DNA of 60,259 nucleotides from Alphaproteobacteria bacterium (GCA_024280895.1 JAJRPI010000048.1:1-60259); one strand, 5' to 3'. Positions 1 through 8,170 are shown, counted from the stretch's first letter. The notes: a model not told the origin generated them from the sequence alone. Translations and numbers: made by a program.

Positions 1-153
1 AGAGTGCTCAAGCTGTCCCAAAAGGTCATTGACCATAGGAGTGTAACGCTTGCCACTATCGCGAAGGCGCTTCAACGCCGTCACAAAACTAGGCCATGGA
101 CCGCTCTCTAGCTCATCAAGCAGTTTGGTTTCATGAATTTTCATGTCTGACAT
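1..153 (-). CDS. dsrA: Dissimilatory sulfite reductase alpha subunit, N-terminus (partial)
   Basis: The first 51 codons of a gene leaving the window on the left. Seen: the N-terminal product contains DELESGPWPSFVTALKRLRD followed by NDLLGQLEHS, which I recognise as the N-terminal signature of DsrA in sulfur oxidisers of the Allochromatium type. DsrA pairs with DsrB in a cytoplasmic siroheme and iron-sulfur enzyme; in sulfur oxidisers it works in reverse, making sulfite from persulfidic sulfur. The ATG at 153 has a strong AAGGAGG about 10 bases upstream. The siroheme synthase gene at 2466 on the other strand fits this cofactor need, and the SQR-like gene at 29.9 kb fits sulfide use. Odd: the reading frame stays open upstream with no stop before the next possible start (see the entry at 154-396). 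Whether the enzyme is oxidative or reductive cannot be settled from 51 residues; oxidative is inferred from the alphaproteobacterial setting. Confidence 0.85.
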   Translation of the reverse strand, partial: MSDMKIHETKLLDELESGPWPSFVTALKRLRDSGKRYTPMVNDLLGQLEHS

Positions 154-396
154 ATTGTCGTTCCCTCCTTCGGATATTTCTATTGTCGTTTCGTCTCGTT
201 GCTGTGAGGCATTTACAATCGCGCGAACCTGAATACCAGATTCAAGAACCGCATCGCCAGCTTCAAGCTGAATTTCTATTTCATTTAGTCGTTCCAAAGC
301 TGTGAAGTAACGTGCTTGCTCTTCATCTTTTTTTAGTTCTTCAACAGCCTTCTTACGCAGACCCTTAATGGTCCTTAGCAAACTTTCCTTATCCAA
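154..396 (-). other. Open frame continuous with dsrA: N-terminal extension or small protein without its own stop
   Basis: Reading the minus strand from a TTG at 396, preceded by a good GGAGG ribosome site (about 8-9 bases away), gives 81 codons that run in frame into the dsrA ATG at 153 with no stop. The predicted stretch is charged and helical-looking, rich in Glu and Lys (for example KAVEELKKDEEQARYF), and has no motif I recognise. The frame can be opened further to an ATG at 450; the first upstream stop is at 472-474. Two readings are possible: a longer DsrA with a coiled-coil-like N-terminal extension, or two products from one frame, the shorter made from the strong internal site at 153. 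A missing or miscalled stop codon is also possible. Confidence 0.45.
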
Positions 397-920
397 TTCG
401 CTCCACCTCCAGCGTATCGCCTCAATCTCGACTTCGATGACCAAGGTCATCAGCAATGAGCGCGCACAATATCAGTTGTTTTTTGATCTGATATATCGCT
501 TAATTTCTGCCTTACTGGATACACCCAATTCAATCTCTATAATCAGATCGCATGAGCCGCCCAACAAAACAAATCTCGCACCGCTATTTCATCGCTTGCA
601 GTCCATTGAATATGCGGTTTATATCATCGAAGTAGAATATTTGAAAGCGCTAATATGAATTTGCATGTAAACTTGCTGATATATAGTCTCAAATTGTCAC
701 GATTCAAAAACAGGGTTTTTTAAATAAAATCGCTAATTTACAGTGCGTTGCGCGCACAATCACACGATGATCAAACGAAAAACATTACACTGGCATCTGG
801 AAAAAATATACACTTTTGAAACAATGCCATTTAGTTTGAATTGGTAAAAATGAGGCAATATGTCCCGAATTCTATTTTTGGGGAAGCGGACCGTAACAGG
901 GAATTGGACACAAGTATAAA
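397..920. promoter_or_regulatory. Divergent intergenic region between dsrA and the dioxygenase-cysG operon
   Basis: About 520 bases, visibly AT-rich, between two divergently transcribed sulfur-related units. I see no convincing gene; short open frames here overlap in conflicting frames and lack ribosome sites. It must hold promoters for both directions, and its length leaves room for a regulator site. I found no clean FNR-type or other named operator by eye. Confidence 0.5.
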
Positions 921-1847
921 ATGAAACCAGGAACAAAAGAACAAGCAGCCATTTATCGCCTCGACCGAACAGACGTTTACCAGCATTGGCGTGAGAACAA
1001 GCTGTCGCATGCCCCGCTTGATGCCAATGAGATACTCGTGGAGATAGAGGATATCAGTGCACCAAGCCAGGAGGAGAGCGCACAGGTCCTTAAACATTGT
1101 TGCCATAATAATATGGCGCTGTATCGCTACAAAAACGCCGATGACGACGAACAATCAGCGCGCAATAAAGCTCATGCCCTCGCCCATCATTTTGGCCTGC
1201 ACCGTGTCGAACAACACAGATCAATGAACCCGGATGGGCTGGTTTCCATCGAGGTCATCGCCGAAAACAGCTCTGAGGGGCGCGCAGGATTTATCCCCTA
1301 TACGAACAAGCCGATCAGCTGGCACACAGATGGCTATTACAATCCCACCGCCTCACGCATTAAAGCCATGATGATGTATTGCGTGCGCCCAGCGCCTGAG
1401 GGGGGCATGAATGAGCTGTTTGACCCCGAACTCGCCTATATCAGACTACGCGACGAAAACCCTGACTATATTAGCGCCTTGTCCCATCGGCGCACTCTGA
1501 CGATACCAGCTTTTGCGGAAGATGGTGAGGTCACACGGGCACAATCTGTTGGTCCTGTTTTTACCTGGGACCGCTATACCGGCAATCTGCACATGCGCTT
1601 CACTGATCGCAAACGCAATATCGAATGGTGCAAAGATGACATAACAACCGAAGCTGTCAGTTTTTTACGCCATGTCCTTGAGAATGACGAACATGTCCTT
1701 AAATATAAAATGAACGCTGGCGAGGGCATTATCTGCAATAATGTCCTGCATAACCGGTCCGCATTTGACGATAATAATCAGCCTGCAGCAGGTCGTCTAC
1801 TCATGCGCGCACGCTATCTGGACCGCATTGAAGGTACCTGCGACTGA
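921..1847 (+). CDS. TauD/TfdA-like Fe(II)/2-oxoglutarate dioxygenase
   Basis: A 308-residue protein of the TauD/TfdA fold. The iron-binding facial triad is visible: His135 and Asp137 in the SWHTDGYYN motif and a distal His near residue 277 in CNNVLHNRSAF, followed by Arg residues that usually hold the 2-oxoglutarate carboxylate. Family members hydroxylate carnitine precursors, taurine or other small acids; the substrate here is unknown. It is the first gene of an operon with two small unknown proteins and siroheme synthase, divergent from dsrA, so a role in sulfur metabolism (for example releasing sulfite from an organosulfonate, or modifying a carrier) is an inference from context only. No clear ribosome site precedes the ATG; no upstream in-frame alternative start was found. 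Confidence 0.8.
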   Translation: MKPGTKEQAAIYRLDRTDVYQHWRENKLSHAPLDANEILVEIEDISAPSQEESAQVLKHCCHNNMALYRYKNADDDEQSARNKAHALAHHFGLHRVEQHRSMNPDGLVSIEVIAENSSEGRAGFIPYTNKPISWHTDGYYNPTASRIKAMMMYCVRPAPEGGMNELFDPELAYIRLRDENPDYISALSHRRTLTIPAFAEDGEVTRAQSVGPVFTWDRYTGNLHMRFTDRKRNIEWCKDDITTEAVSFLRHVLENDEHVLKYKMNAGEGIICNNVLHNRSAFDDNNQPAAGRLLMRARYLDRIEGTCD

Positions 1848-1951
1848 GCGGCGCTTAACAAAAGACGCAAACCTTGATAAAATCCCCTCAATAGATACGG
1901 GAAACAGGCGGCAGACTGGCCAAGGTTTATTGCCAAGGAAGGAATGAAAAC

Positions 1952-2182
1952 ATGCATTTAAGTGATCTGATTATTTCAAATCCAGAGGTGACCAATTTTG
2001 ACGATCTGAAACAGCTCGTTGTTGCTGCAGCTCAGACTGGCGAGCGTTTTTTACATCTCGATGTCAAGCCGGACTATCGCGATACCCCAAGCAATTGGGA
2101 ACTCAAAATTGAAGCGGCGTTTTACTGGGGCGACCAGATCGTGCCGCCAACCGAGACAGCACCCAAAAAAGAAGACGAATAG
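1952..2182 (+). CDS. Small uncharacterised protein between dioxygenase and cysG
   Basis: A 76-residue acidic protein, not recognised. It has no signal peptide, membrane segment or cysteine. The ATG is preceded by AAGGAAGGAA at a suitable distance, which supports real translation. It lies about 100 bases after the dioxygenase gene and 13 bases before the next small gene, on the same strand, so it belongs to the operon that ends in cysG. Its place in a siroheme/dsr neighbourhood suggests a role in sulfur oxidation or sulfite metabolism, but nothing in the sequence shows the activity. Confidence 0.6.
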   Translation: MHLSDLIISNPEVTNFDDLKQLVVAAAQTGERFLHLDVKPDYRDTPSNWELKIEAAFYWGDQIVPPTETAPKKEDE

Positions 2183-2195
2183 AAGGCTGAAGCAA

Positions 2196-2465
2196 ATGAG
2201 CGATGAACAAGCGGGACGACGCATGGGTGGAGCCGAGCTTGAAGGCGTTGGAGAACACAAAGACGAGTTCGCCAGCTTTCACGCGCCTTACCGCAATGCC
2301 GTTATCACCTTGATTGACAAGCCGTCTGATGAGGTGCCGCTGATGCAAATGCGCATCCGCGAAGGACGCCGCATTACCATCCTGGAACTTGATGGTGAAA
2401 CAGTTGAAAATCTCGCCAAGGCCCTGCAAGGCTGGGCTGACAAAGTGCAAAACGAGGGGTCGTAA
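2196..2465 (+). CDS. Small conserved-looking protein directly upstream of cysG
   Basis: An 89-residue protein starting at the ATG at 2196. A longer open frame begins further upstream but would overlap the previous gene entirely in another frame, so the internal start is preferred. The C-terminal half (ITLIDKPSDEVPLMQMRIREG, then ITILELDGETVENLAKALQG) looks like a compact alpha/beta domain. It ends with TAA immediately followed by the cysG ATG, indicating translational coupling with siroheme synthase. Function unknown; it may be an accessory factor of sulfite reductase or siroheme handling, judged only from position. Confidence 0.6.
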   Translation: MSDEQAGRRMGGAELEGVGEHKDEFASFHAPYRNAVITLIDKPSDEVPLMQMRIREGRRITILELDGETVENLAKALQGWADKVQNEGS

Positions 2466-3923
2466 ATGGAACATCTGCCCATAAATATTGACCTTCGAGG
2501 CCGCAAGGTCATTGTCACGGGTGGGATCACCGGATCGGCTCGCAAGGTTGGTCTGGCCCTGCGTGCTGGCGCCAAGGTGACCGTTCACGCGCAAAAACTT
2601 GGGCCTGACTTTCATGAGCTGGTCAAGAACCCTGCCCTCACCCACGTCACGACACGCCTTGTCAGCCAAGACCTTAAGGATGTGGCGCTGATCTTTGCCG
2701 CCTGCGAAGAGGTTGACGAGGACAGGCGCATTTTCGATATGGCAAAAGCGGCTGGGGTGCTGGTCAATGTGCCCGACAAGTCTGAACTTTGCGATTTCAT
2801 CATGCCCGCCATTCTCGATCGCAGCCCGCTGGTGATCTCGGTTTCATCAGGTGGCGCTTCCCCTATTCTGGCGCGGGTCATCAAGGCCCGGCTGGAGACC
2901 TTGTTTCCCGCCGCTTATGGCCAGTTGGCCGGTTTTGTGGGCCGTTTTCGCGATGACGTCATGGAGAATATCAAATCCTCGGCAGGGCGCTTGCGCTTTT
3001 GGGAGAAAACCATTGATGGTCCGGTGGCCGATATGGCGCTTTCGGGCGATTTGCGCGGTGCCGAAGAACAAATGCGCGCCGAATTAAAAGCAGCAATTGA
3101 AGCAGATGGCGAACCACTGATGGGCGAAGTTTATGTGGTGGGCGCTGGTCCTGGCGACCCCGATCTTTTGACCTTCAAGGCTCTGCGCCTCATACAGCGT
3201 GCCGATGTGGTGCTTTATGATCGTCTGATTGGCAAGGGCTTGCTCAATCTGGTGCGCCGCGACGCCGAGCGGATTTATGTCGGCAAGCTGCCCAAAGACC
3301 ATATCATGCGCCAGGAAGAGATTACCAAACGCCTTGTGGAACTTGCCAAACAGGGCAAGCGGGTGTTGCGCCTCAAGGGCGGTGATCCGTTTATTTTTGG
3401 TCGTGGCGGCGAAGAAATCGAAATGCTGGCCGAGCACGGGGTACCGTTTCAAGTTGTGCCAGGTGTAACAGCAGCGGCTGGATGTTCTTCTTATGCGGGC
3501 ATTCCCCTCACCCACCGCGATCATGCGCAATGTTGCATCTTCGTCACCGGCCACGGTAAGGACGGCAAGGTCGACCTTGACTGGGAAGCGCTCATCAAGC
3601 CCCATCAAACCGTCGCCATTTATATGGGCTTGGCACAATTGGGGATCTTGACCAGTGAATTCATTGGCAATGGCGCCGACAGAAATTTACCGGTTGCCGT
3701 CATCGACAATGGCACAAGGCGCAATCAACGCGTCATCATCGGCACGCTATCAACCATTGCTGACAAGGTGAGGGAATCTGGTATTGAAGGCCCTGCTGTG
3801 ACCATTGTTGGTACTGTTGTCACGCTGCACGACAAACTAAAATGGTTCATGCCGGAAAAACAAAGCGCCCGCGCCGCACAATCATCAAGAGACGCCATTC
3901 CCGCTCATATGAGCACGAAATAA
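2466..3923 (+). CDS. cysG: Siroheme synthase (trifunctional CysG)
   Basis: A 485-residue protein with the full CysG architecture. Residues 1 to about 215 form the precorrin-2 dehydrogenase/ferrochelatase half, with VIVTGG near the start as the NAD-binding turn and [18 protein letters not shown] in the middle. Residues from about 220 form the uroporphyrinogen-III C-methyltransferase, with [36 protein letters not shown] and [20 protein letters not shown]. It converts uroporphyrinogen III to siroheme in the cytoplasm. The start abuts the stop of the upstream small gene. Because DsrAB carries siroheme, and this operon is divergent from dsrA, this copy probably serves dissimilatory sulfur oxidation, although assimilatory sulfite reductase would use the same cofactor. 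Confidence 0.93.
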   Translation: MEHLPINIDLRGRKVIVTGGITGSARKVGLALRAGAKVTVHAQKLGPDFHELVKNPALTHVTTRLVSQDLKDVALIFAACEEVDEDRRIFDMAKAAGVLVNVPDKSELCDFIMPAILDRSPLVISVSSGGASPILARVIKARLETLFPAAYGQLAGFVGRFRDDVMENIKSSAGRLRFWEKTIDGPVADMALSGDLRGAEEQMRAELKAAIEADGEPLMGEVYVVGAGPGDPDLLTFKALRLIQRADVVLYDRLIGKGLLNLVRRDAERIYVGKLPKDHIMRQEEITKRLVELAKQGKRVLRLKGGDPFIFGRGGEEIEMLAEHGVPFQVVPGVTAAAGCSSYAGIPLTHRDHAQCCIFVTGHGKDGKVDLDWEALIKPHQTVAIYMGLAQLGILTSEFIGNGADRNLPVAVIDNGTRRNQRVIIGTLSTIADKVRESGIEGPAVTIVGTVVTLHDKLKWFMPEKQSARAAQSSRDAIPAHMSTK

Positions 3924-3967
3924 CTTATAAAAAAGCGATATATCCAAGCCAATCGTTGGAGAATAAA

Positions 3968-4441
3968 ATGAACAAGGTCACTTACAGCAACGCCTCCTCA
4001 GCGGAGAACTCGCAGCTTGAACCACGAGACAAGATGCAATCATTGACCCGTGGAGCACGTGAAAAATGCCCAAATTGCGGAGAAGGATCGCTTTTTTCAA
4101 GCTATTTGAAAGTGGCCGACAGCTGCGATCATTGCGGAGAAGAACTCCATCATCAACGATCAGATGATGCGGCCCCCTACTTCACCATTCTCATTCTCGG
4201 GCATCTTATCGTGCCGCTATTGCTGATCGTTGAGACACGTTTCGCACCCGCCTATTGGGTCTATGCGCTGTTCGGCTTACCGCTGGTCGTCGCCCTCACA
4301 TTACCGATCTTGCAACGTGTCAAAGGGGCCGTGATCGGCTGGCAATGGGCGCTCTACATGCACGGGTTTGACCCAGATCATGTGTCAGAATATCCGTCCT
4401 TGTCGTCAAGTTTGGAGACGAGCTCGCAAACTTCTCAATAG
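3968..4441 (+). CDS. DUF983 family membrane protein with zinc-ribbon-like cysteines
   Basis: A 157-residue protein read from the ATG at 3968; a longer frame opens inside cysG but overlaps it out of frame. After about 30 residues a CPNCGEG motif and a CDHCGEEL motif form a four-cysteine ribbon typical of DUF983, followed by two hydrophobic segments (ILILGHLIVPLLLIV and YALFGLPLVVALTLPIL). The family is widespread in alphaproteobacteria and its function is not established. It lies 44 bases after cysG on the same strand, so it may be transcribed with it. Confidence 0.75.
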   Translation: MNKVTYSNASSAENSQLEPRDKMQSLTRGAREKCPNCGEGSLFSSYLKVADSCDHCGEELHHQRSDDAAPYFTILILGHLIVPLLLIVETRFAPAYWVYALFGLPLVVALTLPILQRVKGAVIGWQWALYMHGFDPDHVSEYPSLSSSLETSSQTSQ

Positions 4442-4509
4442 GTTGAATTGGCAAGATTGGGAGCTTTGCGAAGGCAGCTAACTGCTCATCGCTGATTGAG
4501 CCCCGCTGC

Positions 4510-4875
4510 CTATTTTACTTTTTTGAGGATCTGATTGACCATTTTATAGAAATTTTTCTTACCCGGATAGCCACGGATACGTGCCACTTCACGGCCTTTT
4601 TTGAACATCACAAAGGTCGGGGTCACAGTAATACCGCGGCGCAAGGGATAGCCGCCCGTGCCATTTCGCTCAATATTGATTTCCCGCAATGGAGCCTTGC
4701 GGCCAAGCGCACTCCAACGATAATTCGGCCTCACTTCGCGGTTGAAAATCTGGCAATAAACGCAGCTTTTGGAGCCAAACATGACCAGCTCCTTGTCCCC
4801 TGCCATCGCCGCACCCGGCAAAACAAACAATAAAGACAAAACCACCACAAACCCACTCGTGACACGGTGTATCAT
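4510..4875 (-). CDS. Periplasmic thioredoxin-fold protein with CVYC motif
   Basis: A 121-residue protein with a signal peptide and a thioredoxin-like fold. The start at 4875 is chosen because GGAG lies nine bases upstream and the product then opens with MIHRVTSGFVVVLSLLFVLP and a likely cleavage after AMA; upstream ATGs at 4890 and 4914 lack ribosome sites. The mature part has VMFGSKSCVYCQIF, a CxxC redox centre, and VTPTFVMFKKGREV with the cis-proline typical of thioredoxins. Similar small SoxW-like proteins occur in sulfur oxidisers, but a general periplasmic thiol reductant is equally possible. Its 3' end faces the DUF983 gene. Confidence 0.75.
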   Translation of the reverse strand: MIHRVTSGFVVVLSLLFVLPGAAMAGDKELVMFGSKSCVYCQIFNREVRPNYRWSALGRKAPLREINIERNGTGGYPLRRGITVTPTFVMFKKGREVARIRGYPGKKNFYKMVNQILKKVK

Positions 4876-5037
4876 CTTGAAAAACTCCATTACACAACCC
4901 CAAGGCGCATTCATTCGCGCAATTATAGATTATAACCAGCCCCCAGTACAATCTCGGCTGCTGATAAGGTAAATCTCGCTTCTTCCATCGGCAATCGGCT
5001 GGTCTTGAATTCAGGACGGCCCATCCCCAGATAGAGT

Positions 5038-5067
5038 TTGCACACGCCTGTTGCATGGGTGTGCAAC
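5038..5067. promoter_or_regulatory. Overlapping inverted repeats upstream of hsp20
   Basis: Two mutually exclusive hairpins share the same bases: TTGCACAC at 5038-5045 can pair with GTGTGCAA at 5059-5066, while GTTGCA at 5050-5055 can pair with TGCAAC at 5062-5067. They lie about 105 bases before the hsp20 start. Such switching arms could be part of a thermosensor leader or an operator, but no ROSE-type anti-ribosome-site pairing was demonstrated. Confidence 0.35.
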
Positions 5068-5172
5068 ACGGTCTTTAACTCTTTGCTCGATAAGAGGGAG
5101 AGTGGCCCGTATCAATGGCTTGGGCACACGGCTTGAGTTCAACATATCGCTTATCAAAAAGGATATTACCCT

Positions 5173-5634
5173 ATGAGAACGTTTGACCTTTCCCCCCTAT
5201 ACAGATCCACCATCGGCTTTGATCACCTGGCCAATATGCTCGACAATATGAGCGGCGTTGATCGTGATAGCGGCAACTACCCTCCCTTTAATATCGAGCT
5301 GCTCGATGAAAACAAATATCGCTTGAGCATGGCCGTCGCAGGCTTTGGCAAAGACGAGATCAACATCGAAGTCAAAGAAAATGTCCTCGTCGTCAAGGGC
5401 CAGACAAAGGCCGATGGCGACGAAACCGAATATCTTCATCGCGGCATCGCGACGCGCAACTTCGAACGCCGCTTCCAGCTCGCCGATCATGTGCAGGTCA
5501 ACGAAGCGGAAATGAAAAATGGCCTGCTACATGTGGAATTGGTGCGAGAGCTACCAGAAGCCATGAAGCCGCGCACCATCGCAATCTCGACGGGCGATAG
5601 TGAGCCAAAACTTATCGAAAGCGAAGCGGCTTAA
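5173..5634 (+). CDS. Small heat-shock protein (Hsp20/IbpA family)
   Basis: A 153-residue alpha-crystallin-type chaperone that binds unfolding proteins in the cytoplasm. It begins MRTFDLSPLYRSTIGFDHL, the usual IbpA-like N-terminus of alphaproteobacteria. The central domain shows PPFNIELLDENKYRLSMAVAG, VKENVLVVKG and IATRNFERRFQL, followed by NGLLHVELVRELPE; the C-terminal tail holds PRTIAI, an I-x-I/V-like anchor. AAGGA lies about nine bases before the ATG. A strong hairpin terminator follows at 5661-5695, so it is a single-gene unit. Heat regulation is expected for the family; the paired repeats at 5038-5067 may contribute. Confidence 0.92.
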   Translation: MRTFDLSPLYRSTIGFDHLANMLDNMSGVDRDSGNYPPFNIELLDENKYRLSMAVAGFGKDEINIEVKENVLVVKGQTKADGDETEYLHRGIATRNFERRFQLADHVQVNEAEMKNGLLHVELVRELPEAMKPRTIAISTGDSEPKLIESEAA

Positions 5635-5660
5635 ATAACAGTCCCATGACACCAATCGAA

Positions 5661-5695
5661 AACGGACAGGTTTCTCCCAGCCTGTCCGTTTTTTT
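5661..5695 (+). terminator. Rho-independent terminator of hsp20
   Basis: AACGGACAGG at 5661-5670 pairs perfectly with CCTGTCCGTT at 5681-5690 around a ten-base loop and runs into a stretch of Ts. It lies 27 bases after the hsp20 stop codon. Confidence 0.92.
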
Positions 5696-5781
5696 GTGTT
5701 ATGAGCTGTGAGGAAATCAGATAATTTGATCATGTTTACGTTGTCTGGCGATTGGCGAATAACATGAGGGAGCCTTAGTCG

Positions 5782-6405
5782 ATGCTGGAAAATTTGGCGC
5801 AAGTGCTTGACTGGTTCGGGCTGGTGGTATTTGCAACCACGGGAGCGCTGACCGCTTCAAGAAATCAAATGGATATATTCGGCTTTGCCCTGCTGGCCAC
5901 CGTCACCGGCATTGGCGGCGGCACAATTCGTGATGTGCTGCTTGGCCGATTGCCCATTTTCTGGGTACAGGATCCAACCTATTTGATGGTCTGTGTCGGG
6001 GTTGCCTGCATCTTGTTTTTCACCGCCCACATCCCGCAATCGCGCATCCGCTTACTATTATGGCTTGATGCAATCGGACTGTCCCTGTTTGCGGTTGGCG
6101 GCGCCAAGCTTGCTCTTGGATTAGACATCCACCCATTTATCGCCATCATAATGGGGGTCATCACAGGCACATTTGGCGGCATTATCCGTGATATACTGGG
6201 CGGTGAAAAACCCGTTGTTTTAAGCCAGGAAATCTACGTTTCAGCGGCGCTTCTGGCGGCTGTTGTTTTCGTGGTGCTGCAATCGTTCAATGTGTCCGCC
6301 GACTGGTCGCTGGCGCTTGGCTTCATCGCCGGGTTCGCAGTGCGCGCCACAGCCCTTGTCTGGCATTGGTCCCTGCCCCGATACCAACCCCGGTCACGAT
6401 CATGA
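5782..6405 (+). CDS. TRIC-type cation channel family membrane protein (YicG/UPF0126)
   Basis: A 207-residue inner-membrane protein with about seven hydrophobic segments in two homologous halves. Each half carries the family signature: TGIGGGTIRDVLLGRLP in the first and TGTFGGIIRDILGGEKP in the second. Bacterial members of the TRIC family form trimeric potassium-permeable channels; the physiological role in bacteria is unclear. GGGAG lies about ten bases before the ATG. It seems to stand alone after the hsp20 terminator. Confidence 0.88.
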   Translation: MLENLAQVLDWFGLVVFATTGALTASRNQMDIFGFALLATVTGIGGGTIRDVLLGRLPIFWVQDPTYLMVCVGVACILFFTAHIPQSRIRLLLWLDAIGLSLFAVGGAKLALGLDIHPFIAIIMGVITGTFGGIIRDILGGEKPVVLSQEIYVSAALLAAVVFVVLQSFNVSADWSLALGFIAGFAVRATALVWHWSLPRYQPRSRS

Positions 6406-6914
6406 TTTGGCGTGTTAATTGTCATCAATTATACCTCACCAGACGTCAGTTTCTCCCGTGTGAGCAGACATTCCATGATCCAACCAAGATGTTCGGCTTA
6501 GTGCCAGGAACGGTCATAATCTGCTCCCCCTGTTTATCAGACTGGCCTGAGGATCAAAGCATGCTTGCCTGTGCTTGACCTTCATACCTTTTCAAAATGG
6601 TTATACCGAACCGACGCCAGGAACGCACTGCAAAAAAGCAAGGCTGCGGGTGCTCATGGAAATCGATCAGGCGTGCTGTACCTTGCGCACGGTGGCTCCC
6701 GGAATTGCGCGCAATTACAGCACAATCACCCGTTCGTCCAGTTGCCGAAAAACGGCTGACCATGGTCGGGGAGAAGGATTTACCAGTCCGCCTCGCCCCT
6801 CTCACCTGCACCACTCCTATTCAGTCCCATTGAATATAATTCAAGGTAGTTCACGTTCAACCAGATTGCATCTCAAGCCACCATTGCGTTTCATCCATAC
6901 TTGTGTTGCTTACG
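6406..6914. other. 509-base stretch without a supportable gene
   Basis: Several open frames of 60-134 codons overlap here on both strands, but none has a ribosome site, a recognisable domain or coding-like composition. The sequence may be degenerate remains of a gene; I could not identify a family. It marks the beginning of the patchwork region that extends to about 9.16 kb. Confidence 0.5.
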
Positions 6915-7487
6915 CTAATGTTGGCTATGCGTACTTTGCAGGCATTTTGTCTGAACAGGCAGACCAATTGCCTGGTTGATCTTCATCCCCCCGTTCTCTG
7001 CATGGTAAGTTGGGTATGAAACACGATTCGAGATATTGATTTCACGCCTAAGCCACGCCTTCTCCTCCAGCTGTTGTAATGACTTAGATAGCGCCCGGTC
7101 CGTAATTGTAGCTAATTCTGACTTGATTGCCGAGAAGCGTTGAGGCGTGGTCGTTAGCGCAAGTATCGGAACTGTCCAGTTACGCCGCAACAACTTGAAT
7201 TCCACCTCGTCGGGCACAACCTTCACAATCCTGTCGGCGGTTTCAGCGATCAATGCGCCGTCTGGAGTCAATCGAAATTCCGGCCGCAACGGATGACCAT
7301 GACCTGGATTTTTCTCCAACAGGCCCAATTGTACAAGATGTTCAAGGCTTGAGGCGAAAGAAGTACGGCTGGCACTTGTTGCCGCCAGCAACGAAGCTTG
7401 CCTGCCTGGAACACCGGTGTGCAAAAGCGCCAGTATGTTCAGCGACCAAGCCCGAGAAGAAAGGTTGACAAGCAATTTTATGTCCAT
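6915..7487 (-). CDS. HxlR-family winged-helix transcription regulator
   Basis: A 190-residue protein with two winged-helix units. The N-terminal half includes RAWSLNILALLHTGVPGRQA and a helix-turn-helix; the C-terminal half has LLRRNWTVPILALTTTPQRFSAIKSEL and ITDRALSKSLQQLEEKAWLRR, the classic HxlR pattern. HxlR proteins sense reactive electrophiles, thiols or small molecules and often control a divergent gene. Here the divergent partner is the VOC-domain gene at 7528, with a perfect 13-base palindrome in the 40-base gap. The last 20 or so residues look unusual and may result from a decayed 3' end. Confidence 0.82.
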   Translation of the reverse strand: MDIKLLVNLSSRAWSLNILALLHTGVPGRQASLLAATSASRTSFASSLEHLVQLGLLEKNPGHGHPLRPEFRLTPDGALIAETADRIVKVVPDEVEFKLLRRNWTVPILALTTTPQRFSAIKSELATITDRALSKSLQQLEEKAWLRREINISNRVSYPTYHAENGGMKINQAIGLPVQTKCLQSTHSQH

Positions 7488-7491
7488 TAAT

Positions 7492-7504
7492 TATAGTTAC
7501 TATA
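7492..7504. promoter_or_regulatory. Palindromic operator candidate between hxlR-like and VOC genes
   Basis: TATAGTTACTATA is a perfect 6+1+6 palindrome in the short gap between two divergent starts, where it would overlap both promoters. HxlR-type regulators bind such AT-rich dyads, so autoregulation together with control of the VOC gene is inferred. Confidence 0.5.
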
Positions 7505-7527
7505 CTTTTCAAACAAAAGGAAGCCCA

Positions 7528-7905
7528 ATGCCACTTGTCTCTCTGGAAAACACCATTACTCTGGCTATATCCGTTCGAAACCGGCACACCAGCGCAGAAT
7601 GGTATCACGAAAAACTCGGATTTGAACTGATCTACCACGCTGACGAGGCTGGGTGGAGCGAGCTGCAAACCAAAACCGAAGGTGTAACCCTGGGGTTAGG
7701 CGAACAATCTGAGCCAGCACCTGGCAACACTGTTCCCGTATTTGGTGTGGCGAACATTGAGGTGGCACGAAAGGCTTTAGAAGAAGCCGGGGTGAAATTT
7801 GACGGGGAGACCGAGACTGTCGAAGGAATGGTAAGCACCGCTACGTTTTATGATCCTGACAACAATGCATTGATGTTGGCCCAAGATCTATCGAGTGCTG
7901 GTTAA
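7528..7905 (+). CDS. VOC-superfamily (glyoxalase/bleomycin-resistance-like) protein
   Basis: A 125-residue single vicinal-oxygen-chelate protein, read from the ATG at 7528 which has AAGGAAG just upstream. Recognisable parts are NRHTSAEWYHEKLGFELIYH, a beta-strand with SELQ, and a C-terminal VEGMVSTATFYDPDNNALMLAQ, where the acidic and aromatic positions of metal-binding VOC strands are seen. Such proteins bind or modify glutathione adducts, quinones or antibiotics; the substrate is unknown. The divergent HxlR-type regulator suggests induction by a reactive or toxic compound. Confidence 0.85.
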   Translation: MPLVSLENTITLAISVRNRHTSAEWYHEKLGFELIYHADEAGWSELQTKTEGVTLGLGEQSEPAPGNTVPVFGVANIEVARKALEEAGVKFDGETETVEGMVSTATFYDPDNNALMLAQDLSSAG

Positions 7906-8170
7906 GCGACAGATCAGCATATCGCAGCCGTAGTTGAGCAACGAGCCTTGGGGTGTTCGCCGTTTCTACCTTATTGACCCCACATGAAACCTCCTCAGTA
8001 TCCTTGCTCATTTGGAATGCCCTTGATGAAATTAAGGTACTTGGACTACCTTATGCCAGTGCCCATCTATGTCGCCTGCAGGGCACCAAAGGCTTTTTGC
8101 AAAGCAAAACGCCAGCTTCAACTGCATCGGGAAAGTAGCGGCAGTTGTTTCACAGAAACAACGAGAGCGA
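7906..8170. other. Non-coding or decayed stretch before the Cys-rich gene
   Basis: Short overlapping frames only, none with a ribosome site or a known domain. It probably belongs to the decayed patch whose later part includes a sigma-factor fragment. Confidence 0.4.

Noticed and set aside
2019-2465. Long reading of the small gene upstream of cysG, starting inside the 76-residue gene
   Set aside because: It overlaps most of another likely gene in a different frame; the ATG at 2196 gives a compact domain and normal spacing.
2103-2669. Minus-strand 188-codon open frame across the small genes and cysG
   Set aside because: It is the complement of well-supported coding sequence and shows no domain.
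6575-6979. 134-codon plus-strand frame and 86-codon minus-strand frame in the 6.4-6.9 kb gap
   Set aside because: No ribosome site, no recognisable motif, odd composition; treated as decayed or non-coding.
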